From Burkholderia catarinensis (GTDB lineage Bacteria > Pseudomonadota > Gammaproteobacteria > Burkholderiales > Burkholderiaceae), in assembly GCF_001883705.2 (NCBI RefSeq), contig NZ_MDEQ02000012.1, positions 124,001 to 188,000 on the forward strand: a DNA stretch of 64,000 nt, written 5' to 3'. Below, piece after piece: positions 27,692 to 36,432 of this stretch. A program made the position numbers and the translations under genes. Under the pieces are notes generated by a model. That model was given only the letters and a program-made list of their open reading frames with translations. It ran no database searches and was not told the DNA's origin. Every line of letters starts with the position of its first letter. Positions within the stretch are counted from its first letter, which is position 1.

Positions 27692-28115
27692 TATGCAATT
27701 CCAGCTCGGAGAATTCGACACGCCACAGCGGAGCTCTTTTAGGTGATTAACCGCATTGTCGAACTGGTACCCCGGACGTGGTAGGCAAACAGACGTCTGC
27801 CGAGCTGATACTGCCGGTGCAGTATAGATCCAGATAGATCATGTCTACGATCGGCGATCGCGGGCATGATTCACATGATCCGTGCTGAACTCTATAAGCG
27901 CTGACATCATGCCTTGTGCCCAAGCGGATCAGGAAATGGCCGCGCCGAGTCGCGTACGGGCCTTGTATCCTACTCGCTTGACAAGCGAGCTGCCAAAGAC
28001 GGCCCAGCATATAAGCTAGGACATCATCCGTCGCGTGCAGGTGCGTCAAGACTTCATGTCGCTATTTTTTCTCCTTGCCGACACCTGATAGAGGTTGTTT
28101 GATTAAGCAAGATGG
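27692..28115. other. Gene-free spacer at the right of the T6SS cargo
   Basis: I see no supportable gene in these 424 bases. Open frames here are short, lack ribosome sites and show no recognisable domain. It separates the immunity gene from the restriction-gene remnant and may contain decayed DNA. Confidence 0.5.
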
Positions 28116-29272
28116 CTACTTCAAACACTCAGTCAGCGCGTCGCCAAGGTTGTCGACTTGAATTGCGGCCGGGGAGCCCGACTTCATCTTCCAAACCGTG
28201 AAGCCGCCTTTGGTTACCTTGCCGCGTAGTTCACTTTGGGTTCCCTCGGTGATGAATCGGACCCGGACCTTCGTATTGCCGTCCTCCTGAATGTCGAACT
28301 ACTTGCGAGCGACGGCATCGCTCAAAAGATGACCGCCCTTGGTGTCGAGGCAGTAGACCATGCCGTTTTTCCAGACGATGAAGTCCGGATAAAAGCACGC
28401 CGTGTCGAATGGGATTGAGAAGCCACCGGCGCTCGGATTGCGATGCCACAGATGGCCAGACGAGTCGATTGCGTCAGCAAACGATTTTTCAAATTTGTTG
28501 AAGCCGTGGTATCGCTCATACAGTCCGTTGGAGAAGGCCGTTGCCCCTTTGGGCACTCTCATCGTGCCGAAATGAAACGGATCCTCGCTGGCATACACCA
28601 GTTCGGCATGATGGAAGTAGCTCTTCACGACTTCGTCGGCGAACCATTCGACATATTTGTGCGCATTGCTATGCGTTTGCACGCGCACGTCAAATTTTGA
28701 GGTGGTGACGTTCGTTGCCGCCAAGGCGCGTCCGGATCGCCGGCGCAGAGCGTTGTTAAACAACCAGCGCAGGCGAACGGGATTGGTATTGCCCCGGGCA
28801 ATCCAAGCAATCGGATTGAATTCGCCGCCGAGGTTCTTGAGGTCGACAAGCTGGCTCGCGCCGTGAGCTTCAGCTATCGCGTCGACACCGCCTTTGGCGA
28901 ACGTCGTGAACTGCGCGACAAGCTTGGCGATGTGCTTCGTGGCGACATCGGCTTCAACGTGACATGGCAGAGCGGGGCGCTGACGTTGTCTTTCGGGCGT
29001 AGATCGATCGCGCCCGAACCGGCTCCGCCGAAGTTGCTCACGATCTCGATCGGCGCGCCTTCGCTTTGAAGCTTTTTCTTGACCAAGCCAATCTTGTCGC
29101 TGAACACACTTTGGTCGTCGACGCGCAGGAAAAAATGCGCCGAATTCAGCAGGGCATTGTCATAGCGCGTCGCGCCGTATTGGCGAAGTGCGCGCCCAAT
29201 GATCTGCTCTACCTGGATCGTCGAGCCCATGCTTTTGTCGATGTAGGCGAGATAGCACGCCGGATCGCCCCG
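28116..29272 (-). pseudogene. Type III restriction enzyme (Res) C-terminal remnant
   Basis: Read on the minus strand, an in-frame stop at 29275-29273 is followed by YLAYIDKSMGSTIQVEQ, then the superfamily-2 helicase motif VI (QIIGRALRQ). One frameshift near 28960 moves to a second frame that continues QFTTFAKGGVDAIAEAHGAS and GGEFNPIAWIARGN. That frame runs through YPDFIVWKNGMVYCLDTKGG, a nuclease-like PD-x(n)-DTK segment typical of Res subunits. An in-frame TAG at 28301-28299 interrupts it, after which the same frame resumes FDIQEDGNTKVRVRF up to a stop at 28116. The helicase core upstream and any mod gene are missing. This is a decayed restriction system next to tRNA-Pro. Confidence 0.75.
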
Positions 29273-29380
29273 TCAGATAGCGTACCGAACGATCGCCGCA
29301 ATCCGGACGAGGCGGATAGGACGCCGCTTTGGCATGGATCTGCATTGATACATGCAGATCGAATTTGGTTACATGGATGC

Positions 29381-29421
29381 AAAAAAGAAAAAAGGGTTAC
29401 AGGGAAAAATCCCTGTAACCC
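29381..29421 (-). terminator. Terminator downstream of tRNA-Pro
   Basis: A perfect 12-bp stem (29394-29405 with 29410-29421) around a 4-base loop is followed on the minus strand by a T-rich run (A-run on the plus strand, 29381-29393). It lies 11 bases beyond the tRNA 3' end and should end its transcript. Confidence 0.9.
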
Positions 29422-29432
29422 CTTGATTCCTT

Positions 29433-29509
29433 TGGTCGGAGCGATAGGATTCGAACCTACGACCCTCTGATCCCAAATCAGATGCGCTACCAGGCTGCGC
29501 TACGCTCCG
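29433..29509 (-). tRNA. tRNA-Pro (anticodon TGG)
   Basis: 77 nt with encoded CCA. The acceptor stem CGGAGCG pairs with CGCTCCG, the D-arm contains AGCGCAGCCTGGTAGCGC, the anticodon loop reads TTTGGGA with TGG in the centre, and the T-loop is GGTTCGAATCC. It is on the minus strand, so its 3' end faces the T6SS island to the left. That is the usual orientation for islands using a tRNA 3' end as attachment site, though I found no second attachment copy. Confidence 0.96.
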
Positions 29510-29669
29510 ACGAGCCAAAGATTGTATCGTTGAATGACTGGTTCGGTCAATCGCGATATGCAGGTAAATGCCGCGGCGGCGAACCGGCCGCGATTTGCGA
29601 CAATTCGCACGGTAATCGGCCGACCCGGACGCATGTGCGGGGGCCGCTCGCCGAAGCAAGGAGAACATC

Positions 29670-30131
29670 ATGATGAACCTGATCCTGTGGCGCCACGCCG
29701 AAGCCGAGGACTACGCGACGAGCGATCTCGCACGCCAGTTGACCGCGCGTGGCCGCAAGGACGCACAGGCGATGGCGAAATGGCTGCGTGGCCGGCTCGA
29801 GACGAGCGCCGTGATCCTCGCGAGCCCGGCGGCCCGCACCGTGCAGACCGTCGAGGCGCTGACCGACCAGTACCGGACTGTCGACGCGCTCGCGCCGGGC
29901 GGCAGCGTCGACGACGTGCTGGAGGCGGCCGGCTGGCCGGAAGGCATCGCACCGACGGTCGTGGTCGTCGGGCACCAGCCGACACTCGGCAGCGTCGCCG
30001 CGCAACTGATCACCGGCAGCGACGACAGCTGGAGCGTCAAGAAGGGCGGAATCGTGTGGCTCGCGAGCCGCACGCGCGACGGCAGCCGGCAGGCCGTGCT
30101 GCGGGCGGTATTGACGCCCGAACTCGTGTGA
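29670..30131 (+). CDS. SixA-like phosphohistidine phosphatase
   Basis: 153 aa of the histidine phosphatase superfamily. The catalytic RHG-type motif is LILWRHAEAED near the N-terminus, LTARGRKDAQAMAKWL matches the SixA pattern, and the second catalytic His lies in VVVVGHQPTLG. SixA acts on phosphohistidine in phosphorelay or PTS-Ntr proteins (family knowledge). Two consecutive ATG codons (29670, 29673) follow an AAGGAG site. It is a monocistronic gene between tRNA-Pro and olsB. Confidence 0.88.
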   Translation: MMNLILWRHAEAEDYATSDLARQLTARGRKDAQAMAKWLRGRLETSAVILASPAARTVQTVEALTDQYRTVDALAPGGSVDDVLEAAGWPEGIAPTVVVVGHQPTLGSVAAQLITGSDDSWSVKKGGIVWLASRTRDGSRQAVLRAVLTPELV

Positions 30132-30301
30132 GGCCGGCCTGAAGGGGTTAAAGGGGATTCATCATACGGTTTCGCAAGCTTTCTGCTAAAGTCAATTCGG
30201 CGACACGTCATTGAAAGGACACGGTCGTGCCACATAACGGTCACGGCCGATTACTACATTGGCGGGCATGTCGTCTTATTCCTTACGATCAGGAAAGCCT
30301 A

Positions 30302-31108
30302 ATGCGAGAACTGCCGACGCCTACGCTCCCTTTTGCCTCGCTGCCCCTCGAGACGTCGCGGCGCCACCTGCCGCGCGCTGCTGAAACCGTCACATCGGAG
30401 TACCGCCTGCGCGCCGCGTGGGCGCGCACGGAAGACGAATTGCGCGAAGCCCAGCGCCTGCGTTACAGCGTGTTCGCCGAAGAGATGGGTGCGCAGGTCA
30501 GCGGCCCCTCCGGTCTCGACGTCGATCCGTTCGATGCGTACTGCGACCACCTGCTGGTTCGCGATCTCGATACGCTGAAGGTCGTCGGCACGTATCGCGT
30601 GCTGCCGCCGCACCAGGCGGCGCGGGTCGGCCGCCTGTACGCCGAAGGCGAATTCGACCTGTCGCGCCTCACGCACCTGCGCGGCAAGATGGTCGAGGTC
30701 GGCCGTTCGTGCGTGCACAGCGACTACCGCAGCGGCGCCGTCATCATGGCGCTGTGGGGCGGCCTCGGCGCGTACATGATGCAGAACGGCTACGAGACGA
30801 TGCTCGGCTGCGCGAGCGTGTCGATGGCCGACGGCGGCCACTATGCGGCGAACCTGTACCAGTCGCTGTCGGCAGGCTCGCTGACGGCGCCCGAGTATCG
30901 CGCATTCCCGCACACGGCACTGCCGGTCGACGAACTGCAGACGGGCACCGTCGTGGCGCCGCCGCCACTGATCAAGGGCTACCTGCGTCTCGGCGCGAAG
31001 ATCTGCGGTGCGCCGGCCTGGGATCCCGACTTCAACTGCGCCGATTTTCTGACGCTGTTCCGTCTGTCCGACATCAACGCACGCTACGCCCGCCACTTCC
31101 TGGGCTGA
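30302..31108 (+). CDS. olsB: L-ornithine N-alpha-acyltransferase (ornithine lipid synthesis)
   Basis: 268 aa, a GNAT-fold acyltransferase that transfers a 3-hydroxyacyl chain from acyl-ACP to ornithine, giving lyso-ornithine lipid for OlsA. Characteristic text includes EAQRLRYSVFAEEMGAQVSG, VVGTYRVLPPHQA, EVGRSCVHSDYRSG and LIKGYLRLGAKICGAPAWDP. The frame is open 25 codons earlier, but ATG 30302, preceded by AGGAAA, gives the expected N-terminus MRELPTPTLPF. A perfect hairpin follows the gene. I see no clear Pho box upstream, although olsB is phosphate-controlled in some bacteria. Confidence 0.9.
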   Translation: MRELPTPTLPFASLPLETSRRHLPRAAETVTSEYRLRAAWARTEDELREAQRLRYSVFAEEMGAQVSGPSGLDVDPFDAYCDHLLVRDLDTLKVVGTYRVLPPHQAARVGRLYAEGEFDLSRLTHLRGKMVEVGRSCVHSDYRSGAVIMALWGGLGAYMMQNGYETMLGCASVSMADGGHYAANLYQSLSAGSLTAPEYRAFPHTALPVDELQTGTVVAPPPLIKGYLRLGAKICGAPAWDPDFNCADFLTLFRLSDINARYARHFLG

Positions 31109-31151
31109 GCCGTCCGAACCGCGTCGCGCCCGTGCGGGGCGCGCGCAAGCG

Positions 31152-31192
31152 AACGCCGTCGCGCGACTGCTGTCACGCGACGGCGTTTGTGT
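31152..31192 (+). terminator. Terminator after olsB
   Basis: A perfect 12-bp stem pairs 31152-31163 with 31176-31187 around a 12-base loop and is followed by a short T-rich tract. It lies 43 bases after the olsB stop. Confidence 0.7.
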
Positions 31193-31309
31193 ATCCGGCC
31201 AACGTGTGCGTATGGGACCCTGTTAATTTCAGCGATGCGCAAGCGCCACCGTGCCGCGGGATGGCACGCGCGAACGGCCCGGGGGCGGGCCGGACTGCCG
31301 GGCGGCGCG

Positions 31310-31480
31310 TCAGTGCTTGCGCCGCCAGTCGAGCAGGTGGTGTTCGGCCATCCAGTGGTGGACCATCCCTTCGCCGCCATGGTTGCGCTTGTATTCGCGC
31401 GACTCGAAGAACGACAGCGCGGCAAGCACCATCAGACCGATGAACAGGCCGATCAGGCCCGCAATTTCCTCAGACGACAT
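31310..31480 (-). CDS. Small single-pass membrane protein
   Basis: 56 aa from ATG 31480, which has a strong GGAGG ribosome site; the frame extends 16 codons further up, but without such a site. One transmembrane helix (IAGLIGLFIGLMVLAALSFF) is followed by a basic, His-rich tail (HHWMAEHHLLDWRRKH). Function unknown. The tail might bind metal or face the cytoplasm. Confidence 0.65.
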   Translation of the reverse strand: MSSEEIAGLIGLFIGLMVLAALSFFESREYKRNHGGEGMVHHWMAEHHLLDWRRKH

Positions 31481-31616
31481 GGCAGCCTCCTTTCCTCGGC
31501 ACAGCGCCATGCGTACATAGTAGGACATGTGCGGCGCGACCCTGAAACCGGATTTCCGCTAGACTCGGCGCGGTCCCGGCGCGCGATGGGCGCGCCGTTT
31601 TCCGGAGCCCTACCCG

Positions 31617-31793
31617 ATGACCCGTTTCATGCTGGCCGTGCTGGCCGCATCCCTCCTTGCCGCCTGCACCAGCGATCCTCGCCAGGCGCGCCGCGGCCAC
31701 CCGCCGGAAGATCCGGCCGACTATCGTGGCGTGCCGACCGACATGACGCCGCCGTCGATGCTCGACGCACCGGCGCCGAAGCCCACGCAGTAA
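31617..31793 (+). CDS. Small lipoprotein
   Basis: 58 aa. MTRFMLAVLAASLLAAC is a lipoprotein signal with the lipobox LLAAC (Cys 17). The rest is a short Pro-rich, probably unstructured tail (DPADYRGVPTDMTPPSML). CGGAG lies about 10 bases upstream of ATG 31617. Function unknown. It is convergent with the MATE gene. Confidence 0.65.
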   Translation: MTRFMLAVLAASLLAACTSDPRQARRGHPPEDPADYRGVPTDMTPPSMLDAPAPKPTQ

Positions 31794-31812
31794 CGGCCGG
31801 CCCGGCCAGCCG

Positions 31813-33204
31813 TCAGGCGCGGGCCGCGGGTGCGGCGTGCGCGTCGGCGCCAATGCGCCGCAACAGTCCCGGCAGGTAGCGCGCAAGCGTCGCGCCGCGC
31901 GCGGCCATGAACAGCAGCAGCGCGAACCAGAGCCCGTGATTGCCGAACATGCCGACGGCGGCGAGCGTGGCCACGATGAAGATCGAGAACGATACGACCA
32001 TCGCGCGCATCAGCGATTGCGTTTGCGTGGCGCCGATGAATACGCCGTCGAGCAGGAAGCCCCAGACCGACACGATCGGCGAAATGGCGGCCCACGGCAG
32101 GTAGCGCAGCGCGACTTCGCGGATCTCGGCCTGGTCGGTCAGGCGCGCAACGATCCAGCCGCCGGCCGCCCAGTAAACGAGCGTGAACAGCAGCGCGCCG
32201 AGCGCCGACCACAACAGCGTGACGCGCACGGCCTGCCGGAATGCGCGGCGATCGCGTGCGCCGGCCGCCGCGCCGACGAGCGCCTCGGCCGCGTGCGCGA
32301 AGCCGTCGAGGCCGTACGCCATGAAGGTCTGGAAATTCAGCAGCAGCGCGTTCGCCGCGAGTGTCGCATCGCCCTGTTTCGCGCCGAGGTGTGCGAACCA
32401 GCCGAATGCGCCGAGCAGGCACAGCGTGCGCAGGAAGATGTCCCGATTGAGCACGATCAGCCGCTTGAGCGCGACGCGGTCGGCGAGCGCGCGCGCGACG
32501 ATCGGCGCGAGGCCGCGCGGCCTCAGCCGCCACAGCATCCACGCGCCGAGCGCGAAGCCGCATGCGTCTGCCGTGGCGGTCGCGGCGCCGATGCCGGCGA
32601 TGCCCCAGCCGAAGCCATACACGTAGAGCAGCACGGCGCCGATGTTCACCGCATTGATAAACACCTGCGCGACGAGTGCAAGCCGGACGCGCTGCACGCC
32701 GAGCAGGTAGCCGAGCACGACGTAATTCGCGAGCGCGAACGGTGCGCTCCAGATCCGCGCGTGGCTGTACGCGAGCGCCGTCGCGCGGACGGCATCGCTG
32801 CCGCCGAGCGCGGCCTGCGCGAACGACAGCAGCGGCACCTGCAGCGCAAGCACCGCGGCGCCGAGCGCGAATGCGACGATCAGCGCGCGCAGCAGGTTCA
32901 GGCGGATCCCGGCGGCGTCGCCGGCGCCGTGCGCCTGCGCGACGAGGCCGGTTGTCCCCATCCGCAGGAAGCCGAAACCCCAGAACACGAAATTGAAGAA
33001 CAACCCGCCGAGCGCGACGCCGCCGAGATACTGCGCGCCGTCGAGGTGGCCGGCGACGGCTGTGTCGACGGCGCCGAGGATCGGCTGGGTCAGGTTCGCA
33101 AGGACGATCGGGAAGGCGAGCGCGAGGACGCGCCGGTGCGTGATGATGGCCGAATGGGTGGCCGAGCCGGTGCCGGCCCCGTGCGGTAACGCGGATTCGG
33201 ACAT
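31813..33204 (-). CDS. MATE family efflux transporter (DinF-like)
   Basis: 463 aa from ATG 33204 (MSESALPHGAG); the longer frame upstream is DUF2288 shadow. About 12 hydrophobic segments are visible. The family pattern includes LALAFPIVLANLTQPILGAVDTAVAGHLDG at the N-terminus (key text shown in part) and FLRMGTTGLVAQAHGAGD. MATE proteins export cationic drugs and metabolites using Na+ or H+ gradients. The gene lies 10 bases after DUF2288 on the same strand, so the two are probably cotranscribed. Confidence 0.9.
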   Translation of the reverse strand: MSESALPHGAGTGSATHSAIITHRRVLALAFPIVLANLTQPILGAVDTAVAGHLDGAQYLGGVALGGLFFNFVFWGFGFLRMGTTGLVAQAHGAGDAAGIRLNLLRALIVAFALGAAVLALQVPLLSFAQAALGGSDAVRATALAYSHARIWSAPFALANYVVLGYLLGVQRVRLALVAQVFINAVNIGAVLLYVYGFGWGIAGIGAATATADACGFALGAWMLWRLRPRGLAPIVARALADRVALKRLIVLNRDIFLRTLCLLGAFGWFAHLGAKQGDATLAANALLLNFQTFMAYGLDGFAHAAEALVGAAAGARDRRAFRQAVRVTLLWSALGALLFTLVYWAAGGWIVARLTDQAEIREVALRYLPWAAISPIVSVWGFLLDGVFIGATQTQSLMRAMVVSFSIFIVATLAAVGMFGNHGLWFALLLFMAARGATLARYLPGLLRRIGADAHAAPAARA

Positions 33205-33214
33205 GGCGGACGCG

Positions 33215-33538
33215 TCAGGCGCGTTCCTGCACGCAGACCCACGGCGATACGACGACTGCCCACAGCTCCGGATTGCGCGCCGCGTAGTCGGCGGCGGTCT
33301 CGGCCGGCATGCGTGCGACGAGGCCGGCCGACAGCCAGCGCGTGACCTGTTCGGCATCGTCGCCGGCGACCGCTTCCGCGACGCTGACGAGATCGAGGTC
33401 GCGCGCGACGGACAGCAGCTTGCCCTGCGCAAAGAAGCGTTCGAGATCGCACCAGTCGATCTTGGCGGTCTCGCCGAGGAGTTTGGTGTAGAGCGGGCTG
33501 TGCGACGCGCCCGCGGCGGAGTGGTGTTCAGAGGACAT
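33215..33538 (-). CDS. DUF2288 family protein
   Basis: 107 aa from ATG 33538. The pattern LYTKLLGETAKIDWCDLERF, FAQGKLLSVARDLDLV and NPELWAVVVSPWVCVQER matches the small DUF2288 family. No enzymatic motif is visible and function is unknown. It precedes the MATE exporter by 10 bases. Confidence 0.8.
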   Translation of the reverse strand: MSSEHHSAAGASHSPLYTKLLGETAKIDWCDLERFFAQGKLLSVARDLDLVSVAEAVAGDDAEQVTRWLSAGLVARMPAETAADYAARNPELWAVVVSPWVCVQERA

Positions 33539-33611
33539 CGGTTTCTTGGAAAGACTGCGTGGCGCCACTATAAACCATCCGGCCGGGCGGGCCGAGCGGG
33601 CGGCGTGCAGC

Positions 33612-35231
33612 TCACGCGTCGCGCAGCGCGCGGCGCACGATCTTGCCGGTCGCGGTCATCGGCAGGCTGTCGACGAACGCGATCGCGCGCGGATACTCGT
33701 GCGCGGCGAGCCGCGTGCGTACGTGCGCCTGCAGCGCGCGGACGAGCGACTCGTCGCCGACGTGGCCGGGGTTCAGCACGACGAACGCCTTGACGATCTC
33801 GGTGCGCGTCGCGTCGGGCACGCCGACGACGGCCGCCATCCGCACTGCCGGATGCGTGAGCAGGCAGTCCTCGATCGGGCCCGGGCCGATCCGGTAGCCG
33901 GCGCTCGTGATCACGTCGTCGTCGCGGCCGACGAAGCGCACGAAGCCGTCGGCGTCGATCGTGCCCGTATCGCCGGTGAGCAGGTAGTCGCCCGCGAACT
34001 TGTCGCGCGTCGCGTCGGGGTTGCGCCAGTATTCGATGAACATCACCGGGTCGGGGCGGCGCACCGCGATGCGTCCTTCGACGCCTGGCGGCAGCGGCGT
34101 GCCGTCCGCGTCGACGATCGCGACCGCATGACCGGGCACCGCCTTGCCGATCGCGCCCGGCTGCGCGTCGAACAGCGCCGCGCACGACGACAGCACCATG
34201 TTGCACTCGGTTTGCCCGTAGAACTCGTTGATCGTCACGCCGAGCGCGTCGCGTCCCCAGGCCGTCAGCTCGGTGCCGAGCGATTCGCCGCCGCTCGCGA
34301 CCGATTGCAGCGACAGCGCGTAGCGTTCGCGCGGTGCCGGGACGGCGCGCATCAGCTTCAGCGCGGTGGGCGGCAGGAACGCGTGGGTGACGCCGTGCCG
34401 TGCCATCAGCGCGAACGCCGCGTCGCCGTCGAACTTCTCGAAGCGGCGGGCGAGCACGGGCACGCCGTGGTGCCATGACGGCAACAGCACGTCGAGCAGG
34501 CCGCCGATCCATGCCCAGTCGGCGGGCGTCCAGAACAGTCGTGCGTCGCGCGGGAAGCATTGCTGCGACATCTCGACGCCCGGCAGATGGCCCAGCAGCA
34601 CGCGATGGGCGTGCAGCGCGCCTTTCGGTTTGCCTGTCGTGCCGGACGTGTAGATGATTACCGCCGGATCGTCGGCGGCCGTATCGGCCGGTACGAAGTC
34701 CGGTGTTTCGGCGGCGAGCGCCGCATCGTAGCGCAGCACGCCCGGCACGTCGGGCGCATCGTCGCCAATGCAGTAGACGGTATGCAGTGCCGGCAATTGC
34801 GCGCTCAGCGGCGCGATTTTCGCGTAGCCGGCCGCGTCCGTGACGAGCGCAGCCGCCTCGCTGTTCGCCAGCCGGAATTCGAGCGCATCGACGCCGAACA
34901 GCGTGAAGAGCGGCACCGCGATCGCGCCGAGCTTGTACGCGGCAAGGTGCGCCACGGCCGTTTCGGGGCCCTGCGCGAGAAAGATGCCGATCCGGTCGCC
35001 GCGTCGCAGGCCGGCACGCGCAAAGCTGTTCGCGAGCCGGTTAGAAGCATTCTTCAGGTCGTCGAACGTGATGCGGAAAACGTCGCCTTGCGCTGTTTCG
35101 TGGATCAGCGCGAGGCGTCCGCTGCCGTCGGCCCATTTGTCGCAAACGTCCACGCCGATGTTGTAGCGCGCCGGAACGTCCCACGCGAAGCGGGAGAGCA
35201 GGTCGTCGTAGCGGTCGGCGGCGGGCAGCAT
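33612..35231 (-). CDS. AMP-dependent acyl-CoA synthetase
   Basis: 539 aa. Activates a carboxylic acid to its CoA thioester through an acyl-adenylate. Motifs: the P-loop IIYTSGTTGKPKGALHAHR, the A5 motif NEFYGQTECNM, GDTGTIDADGFVRFVGRDDD with VITSAGYRIGP, and the C-terminal catalytic Lys in MTATGKIVRRALRD. It resembles medium-chain or acetyl-CoA synthetase-like enzymes; the substrate cannot be told from sequence. It is monocistronic, with 73 bases to DUF2288. Confidence 0.92.
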   Translation of the reverse strand: MLPAADRYDDLLSRFAWDVPARYNIGVDVCDKWADGSGRLALIHETAQGDVFRITFDDLKNASNRLANSFARAGLRRGDRIGIFLAQGPETAVAHLAAYKLGAIAVPLFTLFGVDALEFRLANSEAAALVTDAAGYAKIAPLSAQLPALHTVYCIGDDAPDVPGVLRYDAALAAETPDFVPADTAADDPAVIIYTSGTTGKPKGALHAHRVLLGHLPGVEMSQQCFPRDARLFWTPADWAWIGGLLDVLLPSWHHGVPVLARRFEKFDGDAAFALMARHGVTHAFLPPTALKLMRAVPAPRERYALSLQSVASGGESLGTELTAWGRDALGVTINEFYGQTECNMVLSSCAALFDAQPGAIGKAVPGHAVAIVDADGTPLPPGVEGRIAVRRPDPVMFIEYWRNPDATRDKFAGDYLLTGDTGTIDADGFVRFVGRDDDVITSAGYRIGPGPIEDCLLTHPAVRMAAVVGVPDATRTEIVKAFVVLNPGHVGDESLVRALQAHVRTRLAAHEYPRAIAFVDSLPMTATGKIVRRALRDA

Positions 35232-35599
35232 CGCGTTGTCTCCTGGGTGGCGAGCAGGTGTCGGGCGATCGGATTACATCAGGGTTTCACGTAGACGAAT
35301 CCACAATGGCATCTGATGATAGGGATTATTCGGACTCGTCCAATAGCCACGGCTCAGTGCACGATTCCACAATGACGCATAAGATCACGACAAAACAGTG
35401 ATGTGACCATGGATTTGCTTCTGATAGCTGCGGGGTTCAGCCTGATCGGAATCGGCGTGCTGGTAGCGTTTGCTCGTCACGTCGATCCGTTGTCCGGCCG
35501 TTTCACCGGACGTCTGCGCAAGCGCTGACTCGACTTTTCCCGATTTTCGCCGCGACGGCACGCGATGCGTGCTGGCATCGCGTGTCGACTGTCGGGCGC
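35232..35599. other. Spacer with one possible microprotein
   Basis: In this 368-base stretch the only supportable element is the 39-aa frame at 35409-35528. An AT-rich patch (35290-35400) could hold promoters for either side. Confidence 0.5.
35409..35528 (+). CDS. Possible 39-aa membrane microprotein
   Basis: A short frame from ATG 35409 encodes MDLLLIAAGFSLIGIGVLVA, then ARHVDPLSGRFTGRLRKR. This is one hydrophobic helix followed by a basic tail, a plausible inner-membrane microprotein. There is no good ribosome site and no terminator, so it may be chance. Confidence 0.35.
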   Translation: MDLLLIAAGFSLIGIGVLVAFARHVDPLSGRFTGRLRKR

Positions 35600-36301
35600 T
35601 CAGCGCGCCGGCAGGTAGCGTGACGGGTCGATCGACCGGCCGCCGTAGCGCAATTCGAAATGCAGCGCGATACGATCGCTGTCGCTGTTGCCCATCTCGG
35701 CGATCGACTGCCCCTGCGTGACCGACTGGCCTTCCTTCACCAGCAGTGCGCGGTTGTGCGCGTAGGCGGTCAGGTAGTCGGCGTTGTGCTTGAGGATGAT
35801 CAGGTTGCCGTAGCCGCGCAACCCGTTGCCCGCATAGACCACGACGCCCGGCGCAGCCGCAACCACCGGCGTGCCCGGCGAGTTTGCGATGTCGATGCCC
35901 TTCGATTTCGAGCCGTCGAACGTACGAACCACGTTGCCGGCTGCCGGCCAGATCAGCGCGATGCTCGTGGCCGGCTTGACTGCCGATTCGACCGGTGCGG
36001 AAGGCGCGGGGCGCGCGCGGCCCGCACTGCCGGTGCCGGTGGTCGACGGCGTCGATGCGGTTGCCGTGCCGGGCGTCGGCGCGACGCGCAGCACCTGGCC
36101 GACTTCGATCGCGTCGGGGTTGGTCATCTGGTTCCAGCGCACGATGTTTTGTACCGACGTGCGGTTGTCGCGCGCGATCTTGTAGAGCGTGTCGCCACGC
36201 TCGACGCGGTAGAACCCGGGGCCGACGGGCGCGGAGCCGCACGCGACGAGCAGGGCGGCGCAGGCGGCTGCAAAGAGTCGCTTCGTTGTTGTTCCGAACA
36301 T
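35600..36301 (-). CDS. LysM/M23 lipoprotein, NlpD-like amidase activator
   Basis: 233 aa. The signal peptide ends in the lipobox LLVAC. A LysM domain (YRVERGDTLYKIARDNRTSV, near residues 31-75) binds peptidoglycan. A Pro/Thr/Ser linker precedes an M23/LytM domain (about 115-233). The first zinc motif of active M23 enzymes (HxxxD) is replaced (KGIDIAN), while later His residues (TAYAHN, ALHFELR) remain. It is therefore degenerate, as in NlpD/EnvC, which activate cell-division amidases. Start ATG 36301 follows GAGG. It is not next to rpoS or surE here, so it may be a paralog of the main NlpD. Confidence 0.85.
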   Translation of the reverse strand: MFGTTTKRLFAAACAALLVACGSAPVGPGFYRVERGDTLYKIARDNRTSVQNIVRWNQMTNPDAIEVGQVLRVAPTPGTATASTPSTTGTGSAGRARPAPSAPVESAVKPATSIALIWPAAGNVVRTFDGSKSKGIDIANSPGTPVVAAAPGVVVYAGNGLRGYGNLIILKHNADYLTAYAHNRALLVKEGQSVTQGQSIAEMGNSDSDRIALHFELRYGGRSIDPSRYLPAR

Positions 36302-36432
36302 TGAACCTCGCAAACCCTGCCGCTCGTGACGCGGCAGGCAACACAAAACGTCCGATTTTAACGGGTTCGACCCGCACACCGCAGTTTGGGCCGTTGCCGG
36401 CGCCGTCGCGCGCCGGTTCGGCGTGCCGCGTA

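Noticed and set aside
30132..30301. A Pho box upstream of olsB
   Set aside because: Isolated GTCA cores occur but not at 11-base spacing with consensus flanks.
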